Origin: Candidatus Staskawiczbacteria bacterium RIFOXYD1_FULL_32_13
GTDB taxonomy: Bacteria > Patescibacteriota > Minisyncoccia > Minisyncoccales > Staskawiczbacteraceae
Direction of reading: 5' to 3'
Length of the DNA: 15,862 nt
NCBI GenBank assembly: GCA_001820485.1
Contig: MHPU01000005.1
Span: forward strand, 529-16,390
The notes under the pieces were generated by a model. The model saw only the letters and a list, made by a program, of their open reading frames with translations. It made no database searches and was not told where the DNA came from. This document shows positions 11,914 to 15,862 of this stretch, one piece after another. Both the position numbers and the translations under genes were made by a program. Each line of letters begins with the position of its first letter. Positions within the stretch are counted from its first letter, which is position 1.

Positions 11914-11941
11914 TTGCTTTTTTATGCCATAGTGGTAATAT
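11914..11941 (+). promoter_or_regulatory. Extended -10 promoter of the membrane/surface operon
   Basis: TTGCTT (11914-11919), 16-bp spacer ending TAGTGG, TAATAT (11936-11941). The -35 box, spacer length and TAGTGG are the same as at the integrase promoter (9293-9320). Predicted start about 11948. Confidence 0.68.
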
Positions 11942-11947
11942 AAAGTA

Positions 11948-12013
11948 ATAATAAACTTGCGAATTAAGAGTCCGTTTTCCCGCAAGTTTACGGGCTTTTA
12001 ATTATATAAAGTT
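11948..12013 (+). ncRNA. Bistable/pseudoknot leader of the membrane/surface operon
   Basis: Four segments lie end to end: a TAAACTTGCG (11952-11961), b AATTAAGAGTCCG (11962-11974), a 6-base spacer, a' CGCAAGTTTA (11981-11990), b' CGGGCTTTTAATT (11991-12003). a-a' is 10 bp perfect and b-b' is 13 bp with two G-U pairs. With no linkers between a and b or a' and b', the helices cannot easily coexist, so two alternative hairpins are expected. b-b' ends in CTTTTAATT, 10 bases before ATG, and resembles a weak terminator or start-site block. The architecture and the CTTTTA-TTATA-AAA end match the integrase leader. Confidence 0.68.
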
Positions 12014-12505
12014 ATGGAAAATTTTAACGACAAAGTTTGGTATAGACTTTTAAAGGTTATTTTTATAATTGCCTTTGTGTTTTTTCAAGTTGTTAGCTGT
12101 ATTATTGTCTTTGAAATTTATGGTACAAAAGAGATAGCTCCTCAAAGCTTTCAAGAAGTAGGAAAATTGGTTAAATATGTTTATGGAGAATATAATGATT
12201 TATCAGATGAATTGGTTGGAAAGAATCTTTATGAAAATAATATTAGTGCTTGGTTTGATTTTGCGAGTTCTTCTGGCAAAAGCGATTTTAAAAATGTTAA
12301 TGGTAAGCAATGGAGAAAAGTGAATATAGACTATCAAGATAAATATACGACACAGCAGAAATTACTTTATTGTCTCATACCATTTTTAATTATCTCCGTT
12401 ATTTTTTGGTTTATCTCAAGATTATTTTTCTATATTTTTATTAAAGAAAACTTTTTTTCTGGTAAATTGGTGAATCTGATAAGAAAACCCTTTATAAAAA
12501 AATAA
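12014..12505 (+). CDS. Two-helix membrane protein, hypothetical
   Basis: The 163-aa protein has two clear transmembrane segments (about residues 12-33, LLKVIFIIAFVFFQVV..., and about 118-142, LLYCLIPFLIISVIFWFISR) enclosing a hydrophilic segment of about 80 residues. Charges suggest the N- and C-termini are cytoplasmic and the loop outside. No enzyme motif is visible. It is the first gene of a four-gene plus-strand operon encoding envelope proteins; the next starts 4 bases after its stop. There is no SD before the ATG; the leader upstream is strongly structured. Function unknown; proteins of this general plan are common in CPR genomes. Confidence 0.7.
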   Translation: MENFNDKVWYRLLKVIFIIAFVFFQVVSCIIVFEIYGTKEIAPQSFQEVGKLVKYVYGEYNDLSDELVGKNLYENNISAWFDFASSSGKSDFKNVNGKQWRKVNIDYQDKYTTQQKLLYCLIPFLIISVIFWFISRLFFYIFIKENFFSGKLVNLIRKPFIKK

Positions 12506-12509
12506 TTTT

Positions 12510-12794
12510 ATGAAAAATAAAATCATTGTCTTTATTATAGTTTCAATATTAATAATAGTTTTGTTGCTGGGAGTTGCATACTATTTTATCCATCAGAATA
12601 AGTTATCGAATTGTATGGAAAAATGTTCTTATATCCCAATTAAAGAATATCGGACAGATGAGTCTGGCAGTATTATAGGTAGATTACCAAAAGATAAAGG
12701 AGATTATTGGCAATACATAAACAATATTTTTGATGGAGAAAATAAAAATTTTGAAACTCAAAAACAATGTCTAGAATATTGTTTGACAAAATAA
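12510..12794 (+). CDS. Small membrane-anchored cysteine-containing protein
   Basis: The 94-aa protein has an N-terminal transmembrane anchor (about 5-27, IIVFIIVSILIIVLLLGVAY) and a soluble domain with four cysteines in two pairs (CMEKC and CLEYC) that could form disulfides outside the cell. It ends LEYCLTK. The family is not recognised. It lies 4 bases after the preceding stop and 4 bases before the next start, so it is tightly co-translated with both neighbours and probably works with them at the envelope. Confidence 0.65.
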   Translation: MKNKIIVFIIVSILIIVLLLGVAYYFIHQNKLSNCMEKCSYIPIKEYRTDESGSIIGRLPKDKGDYWQYINNIFDGENKNFETQKQCLEYCLTK

Positions 12795-12798
12795 ATCT

Positions 12799-13284
12799 AT
12801 GAAACAATTTATAAAAGAAAATTGGTTTAAAGTCGGAATGTTAATGATAACCATAATCTTAGTTTTTGTTTATTTGGTTAGAATTAATCAACCAGCAACA
12901 GATAATAACGAAACAGATATAAAAATTTCTAATGAAGATTTATCTTTTGATATAAACTTAAACTCACTTAATTATCAATTACCAAAATACGACTCAATAT
13001 GTATACCTGATAAAAAATATAGTTGTTCTAAGGACGATTGTAAACAAGTAAAGGCTGGCGTTTTTGTCTTGATAGATTATGCTAATAACAAATTTTATAG
13101 ATGCGATGATAAGCCGTGCGACCAATATTTAGCAAAAATAGAAGAAAGCGGAGAGTTTGTGAATATTACACCACAATTTCCTAATGGAACTATTATTAAG
13201 GTCGCTAAAGGGGGAGATTATTTTGAAGTAGTAAGTCTGGGTTTAGATATTTTAACTTCTTATGGAACTTGCTCTGGTAAATAA
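12799..13284 (+). CDS. Membrane-anchored cysteine-rich extracytoplasmic protein
   Basis: The 161-aa protein has one N-terminal transmembrane segment (about 11-28, VGMLMITIILVFVYLV) and an external domain of about 130 residues containing seven cysteines, mostly in CIPDKKYSCSKDDCK and RCDDKPC. The layout parallels the preceding protein: anchor plus disulfide-type domain. No catalytic motif or named family is recognised. It is the third gene of the operon, 4 bases after its neighbour and 35 bases before the secreted surface protein. A role in binding or presenting the surface protein is conceivable but only contextual. Confidence 0.68.
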   Translation: MKQFIKENWFKVGMLMITIILVFVYLVRINQPATDNNETDIKISNEDLSFDINLNSLNYQLPKYDSICIPDKKYSCSKDDCKQVKAGVFVLIDYANNKFYRCDDKPCDQYLAKIEESGEFVNITPQFPNGTIIKVAKGGDYFEVVSLGLDILTSYGTCSGK

Positions 13285-13319
13285 ATTTTAAAAGTGTTTT
13301 TAATTAATAAAATAAACTT

Positions 13320-15071
13320 ATGAAAAAAATATTATCAATTTGTTTATTGTCGTTTTTATTACTTAGTCCTTTTATCAGCGAAGCATCTTTTGACACTAAT
13401 TTATATTATGGTTTGCAAAAAAATGATAGTGTCAGAGAGTTGCAAGAGTTTTTAATCGATAAGGGTTTTTTATCTGGCTCTGTAACTGGCAACTTTTTTT
13501 CTCTAACTTTAAAAGCAGTAAAGCAATATCAAGTAAGTAAGGGAATTTCTCAAACTGGTTATGTTGGAGCTTTAACAAGAACTGCTATTAACAATGAATT
13601 ATTAGAACAATTATCAGTAAGCAATATAGAGGCCACGTCAGAAACTGGTGTAACTCCTCCTGCACCAACCCCACAAGCAAACACTAATGATATTGTTTCT
13701 AATCTCAAATCTCAGATTGCTCTATTAATACAACAACTTCAAGCAATGCAAACTCAACAGACGACCAATCAGCAAATACAACAAAATACTCAACAAATCG
13801 TTCAAAACACTCAACAGATTGTGCAGAATACTACACCAACATTATGTAGCCCTAACTGGCAATGTGGAACTTGGAGTGCCTGTTTAAATTCTCTGCAAAC
13901 AAGAACTTGTGTTGATGCAAATAGCTGTGGAGTTTTAACAAGCAAGCCATCTGTAGCACAATCTTGCACAGTTGCTTGTTTGCCGAATTGGACATGTAAT
14001 ACTTGGAGCGATTGTGCAAATCTTCAGCAAACTAGAAGTTGCACAGATTCAAATCATTGCGAAATAATGACAAATAAACCTATCGAAGCACAATCTTGCA
14101 CCCCGCCTCCAGTATATATGTCGGCTTCGAATTATAACAACAACAGCGTTTACGCGAACAAGGGAACGAAAATTGCCGATTTCCTTATAAATTTTAGTGG
14201 GGTCAATAACACAAATATTTCAAGGATTGGACTTAGTATAACGGGTGATTCTGTTGATCTTATAAAGAATCTTACATTTTATAATTATCCAGATTTTGGT
14301 GTAGTTGGTGGACAACCGAAGACGGTGGTTCCTTCTTTAGTTTCTGGTAATAAAATGATGTTTGATAATCTAAACATATCCGCAACGGGTTCTAATACCT
14401 TTGGGAATAGATTGCTTATATATGCTGATTTACAAGATATTGTTTCTGAGACATCAATAACAGTTAATATTGATAATATTGATGCGACTGGAGACGGAAA
14501 TCAAATTACCGATGTTAGAAACATTCCGCTAATTATTACAACAAACATTAAGATACCGTATCTGACTGTTAGCGGTTTTGACCCATCCCTTGGAAATAGT
14601 GCGTGGCAAAACACTGGTCAGCCTCACGCAAATTTACAAACGATTTATTTCACTTCTTCATATAATCGCGTTGAACTTAAAAAAATAGGTTTCACTGTTA
14701 TTGGTCAAACAATTGGGTCTAAATTGCCTTCTTGTCCTTGGACGCCAACTAACAGTACTGGAATAAGTTTTTGTTTTATGAATAACTATCCAATGGGTTG
14801 CATATCTGCTCAATCGGGAGTTCCAACCGAAGTCAGTTTTAGTGGTGGGGTTTTACATGTTTTTAATTCTAACCCAAGCGATAGGTGGGGTGTTACTACT
14901 CAAAGTGGGCAAGTAGATGCTTATCAAAACTCATTAGCTTGTGCAGACATTGGTACGAATTGGAAAATGGTAATAAACTCAATAGAAGCAAAAGACGATG
15001 AAACTGGAAAAATTATATACGGTTCTGGGCTACCAATAGAAAGTGGTGTAATAAATTTTAGAGTTCCATAA
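13320..15071 (+). CDS. Secreted peptidoglycan-binding, thrombospondin-type surface protein
   Basis: The 583-aa protein begins with a signal peptide (about 1-22, cut near SEAS-F). Residues about 30-92 match the PG_binding_1 domain (DSVRELQEFL, then GNFFSLTLKAVKQYQ, GYVGALTRTAIN). A Pro/Gln-rich linker follows (about 112-172) with IVQNTQQ repeats likely to form a stalk. Two thrombospondin type-1-like modules (about 176-216 and 220-260) share NWxCxTWSxC...QTR(T/S)C...KPxxAQSC. The C-terminal 320 residues are beta-rich, consistent with adhesion or surface display. Such modular cell-wall proteins are typical of CPR envelopes. It closes the plus-strand operon and appears to be the main cargo of the element. 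Adhesion is inferred from domain type. No SD is seen; the ATG follows AAATAAACTT. Confidence 0.82.
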   Translation: MKKILSICLLSFLLLSPFISEASFDTNLYYGLQKNDSVRELQEFLIDKGFLSGSVTGNFFSLTLKAVKQYQVSKGISQTGYVGALTRTAINNELLEQLSVSNIEATSETGVTPPAPTPQANTNDIVSNLKSQIALLIQQLQAMQTQQTTNQQIQQNTQQIVQNTQQIVQNTTPTLCSPNWQCGTWSACLNSLQTRTCVDANSCGVLTSKPSVAQSCTVACLPNWTCNTWSDCANLQQTRSCTDSNHCEIMTNKPIEAQSCTPPPVYMSASNYNNNSVYANKGTKIADFLINFSGVNNTNISRIGLSITGDSVDLIKNLTFYNYPDFGVVGGQPKTVVPSLVSGNKMMFDNLNISATGSNTFGNRLLIYADLQDIVSETSITVNIDNIDATGDGNQITDVRNIPLIITTNIKIPYLTVSGFDPSLGNSAWQNTGQPHANLQTIYFTSSYNRVELKKIGFTVIGQTIGSKLPSCPWTPTNSTGISFCFMNNYPMGCISAQSGVPTEVSFSGGVLHVFNSNPSDRWGVTTQSGQVDAYQNSLACADIGTNWKMVINSIEAKDDETGKIIYGSGLPIESGVINFRVP

Positions 15072-15168
15072 CAAAAACGGTGGGTCTAAAATTTGGTCTG
15101 TGTGCAGATGCCATATTTATATTTATAAACGAAACTAAACTTGGCTACCCTACCCCCCCCTCTATAAA

Positions 15169-15193
15169 ACAAAAACTGCCCATCACTGGGCAG
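15169..15193 (-). terminator. Minus-strand rho-independent terminator
   Basis: CTGCCCATCACTGGGCAG (15176-15193) is a 7-bp stem with a 4-base loop; on the minus strand it is followed by TTTTTGTTTT. It ends the minus-strand remnant just upstream. Confidence 0.8.
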
Positions 15194-15199
15194 ATTATA

Positions 15200-15290
15200 C
15201 TATCTCAAGCAATTTTCTATTTCACTTAATAACCTTTCTGGGCATTTGATTTGGTCAAGCCACTTCATTTGTCTAAAATCGTCCCACCCA
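15200..15290 (-). pseudogene. Possible 3' remnant of a minus-strand gene
   Basis: On the minus strand an open frame reads LLAGWDDFRQMKWLDQIK, then CPERLLSEIENCLR, and ends with TAG at 15200-15202, followed 7 bases later by a good terminator. The only ATG (15266-15268) would give just 22 residues. Further upstream the frame runs into the SWIB gene's terminator hairpin. This looks like the tail of a gene truncated by insertion or deletion, though a 22-aa peptide gene cannot be excluded. The family is not recognised. Confidence 0.35.
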
Positions 15291-15303
15291 GCGAGCAGAA
15301 AAC

Positions 15304-15330
15304 AAAAAGCACTTTTAAAAAGTGCTTTTT
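15304..15330. terminator. Bidirectional terminator downstream of the SWIB gene
   Basis: AAAAAGCACTTTT (15304-15316) and AAAAGTGCTTTTT (15318-15330) are perfect complements and give A/T flanks in both directions. It lies 27 bases after the SWIB stop on the minus strand. Confidence 0.75.
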
Positions 15331-15356
15331 GTATAACTACTATTATATTCGAAATA

Positions 15357-15614
15357 TTATGAAAGATGTTTTGAAACTAATTTTGTCATTTCAAACATAT
15401 TTACAACTGCTTTTCCTCCAAATACTACTTTTAATTTCTCATCAGCTAAAATATTTCTTTTAGCTTTTGGATCTTGAAGGTTAAGCTTTTTAATATATGC
15501 CCAAAGTTTTTTTACAACTTCAGATCTTGGCATAGGTCCTTTTCCTACAACTGCTTCTAAAGCAGGGGTAAGTGTCAACGGCTTCATAAAAGCCGAATTT
15601 GATTTTGCTGGCAT
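15357..15614 (-). CDS. SWIB/MDM2 domain protein
   Basis: The 85-aa protein is almost entirely one SWIB domain: MKPLTLTPALEAVVGKGPMP, then RSEVVKKLWAYIKKLNLQDP, ILADEKLKVVFG and a helical end. The RxEVxxKLWxYIKxxNLQD segment is diagnostic. In eukaryotes SWIB domains belong to chromatin remodelling complexes; stand-alone bacterial versions are known in Chlamydia and in many CPR genomes, where a DNA-topology or nucleoid role is suspected but not established. The start ATG 15612-15614 follows ATAAAAATAA without SD, and a promoter lies about 20 bases upstream. It is a monocistronic chromosomal gene with its own terminator. Confidence 0.92.
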   Translation of the reverse strand: MPAKSNSAFMKPLTLTPALEAVVGKGPMPRSEVVKKLWAYIKKLNLQDPKAKRNILADEKLKVVFGGKAVVNMFEMTKLVSKHLS

Positions 15615-15632
15615 TTATTTTTATTTGGCATT

Positions 15633-15661
15633 ATCTTAGTTGCAAACTTTAATATTGCCAA
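15633..15661 (-). promoter_or_regulatory. Promoter of the SWIB gene
   Basis: On the minus strand TTGGCA (15656-15661), 17-bp spacer, TAAGAT (15633-15638). Predicted start near 15626, a leader of about 12 bases. Confidence 0.55.
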
Positions 15662-15862
15662 AAGTTAATTTAATTAATAATTACCATTCTTTGTCTATTG
15701 TATAATCATTGCATATATAGAGAGAAAACGCAACACTTTATCCACAGGCATCAATTATTTGACTATTCCCAGTAGTTTGTTTTGTTAAAATATTCATCAG
15801 TTTTAGGCACATTATGCCCTCAAACCGAACACTCTGCATGATTTTCCTGCATTAAATGCAGT
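15662..15862. other. Noncoding right edge with a perfect DnaA-box sequence
   Basis: No gene is supported. TATAAT at 15701-15706 (no clear -35) may start a plus-strand transcript. TTATCCACA at 15738-15746 matches the consensus DnaA box exactly but is single. CTGCAT (15847-15852) and ATGCAG (15856-15861) form a short hairpin at the edge. Short open frames reach the right edge on the minus strand but show no recognisable protein. Confidence 0.35.

Larger units (their letters stand above)
7581..15199. mobile_element. Integrative element at the 3' end of tRNA-Asn (right boundary approximate)
   Basis: The left boundary is indicated by a large serine integrase whose stop lies within the tRNA T-stem, a standard arrangement for integrated elements. 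Contents: integrase, a repeat-rich noncoding region, a minus-strand operon of small element-type genes (SpoVG-like, DUF5659, winged-helix-like), and a divergent plus-strand operon of membrane and surface proteins. The right end is not certain. No copy of the tRNA 3' end occurs further right in the window, but serine integrases need only a 2-bp identical core. I place the boundary between the surface-protein gene (ends 15071) and the gene remnant and terminators at 15169-15330. No conjugation or capsid genes are seen. Class (integrative plasmid, satellite or prophage relic) is open. Confidence 0.6.
15072..15303. other. Noncoding junction region after the surface-protein gene
   Basis: No intact gene is supported. 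It holds a C-run (CTACCCTACCCCCCCCTC, 15144-15161), a minus-strand terminator (15169-15193) and the remnant described at 15200-15290. This is the most likely place for the right end of the element. Confidence 0.45.

Noticed and set aside
11948..12505. Type III toxin-antitoxin (ToxIN-like) with a pseudoknotted RNA antitoxin
   Set aside because: There is one copy instead of a tandem repeat array, and the downstream protein is a two-helix membrane protein and not an endoribonuclease.
15251..15463. Plus-strand 70-aa open frame
   Set aside because: It crosses the bidirectional terminator and lies antisense to the SWIB gene.
1..15862. UGA recoding as in Gracilibacteria/Absconditabacteria
   Set aside because: The recognised proteins contain no in-frame TGA, and TGA is used as a stop (for example at 10270 and 10787).

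Overview
The window looks like part of a Patescibacteria (CPR, probably Parcubacteria-type) chromosome. It is strongly AT-rich, uses TAA/TAG/TGA as stops (standard code) and mostly starts genes without a Shine-Dalgarno (SD) sequence. It carries marker genes in CPR-typical form: mraY, a rpmF-nusB-rnc-rpsP cluster, a DUF4258/DUF2283 pair and a SWIB-domain protein. Exact lineage is inference.

Left part (1-7592), chromosomal backbone: the 3' end of a D,D-carboxypeptidase gene carrying an in-frame palindromic insertion, a membrane-anchored six-blade kelch protein, mraY, a putative toxin-antitoxin pair, then rpmF-nusB-rnc-rpsP from one promoter, and tRNA-Asn(GTT). Two GC-rich foreign-looking transcription units interrupt this backbone. 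One is a 113-aa orphan gene (1596-1937, minus) with a perfect consensus promoter, an SD and a terminator. The other is a 408-aa protein (6125-7351) with a planctomycete-style N-terminal LEGRLLLAG motif and dockerin-like repeats, also with an SD and a terminator, flanked by an imperfect direct repeat and a large inverted repeat.

Right part (about 7581-15200), an integrated mobile element at the 3' end of tRNA-Asn. A large serine integrase reads toward the tRNA and overlaps its last 12 bases. Behind it lie a 490-bp repeat-rich noncoding region (phased 10-bp repeats, 18-bp direct repeats, ACTATAGTA palindromes), a minus-strand operon (winged-helix-like protein, DUF5659, two small proteins, a SpoVG-like protein) and a divergent plus-strand operon of three membrane proteins and a secreted peptidoglycan-binding/thrombospondin-type surface protein. 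A small gene remnant, two terminators and a chromosomal SWIB gene follow.

The most unusual signal is in two mRNA leaders of this element, one for the integrase (9159-9286, minus) and one for the membrane/surface operon (11948-12013, plus). They have near-identical promoters (TTGCTT, 16-bp spacer ending TAGTGG, TATAAT/TAATAT) and start within a few bases of the predicted +1 with a helix strand. Each contains complementary segments in crossing order (B-A-C-B'-A'-C' and a-b-a'-b'), so helices must compete or form pseudoknots, and each ends in a similar CTTTTA-TTATA stretch just before ATG. This suggests a shared RNA switch controlling excision/integration and surface cargo. All functional statements come from reading the sequence; no database search was run.
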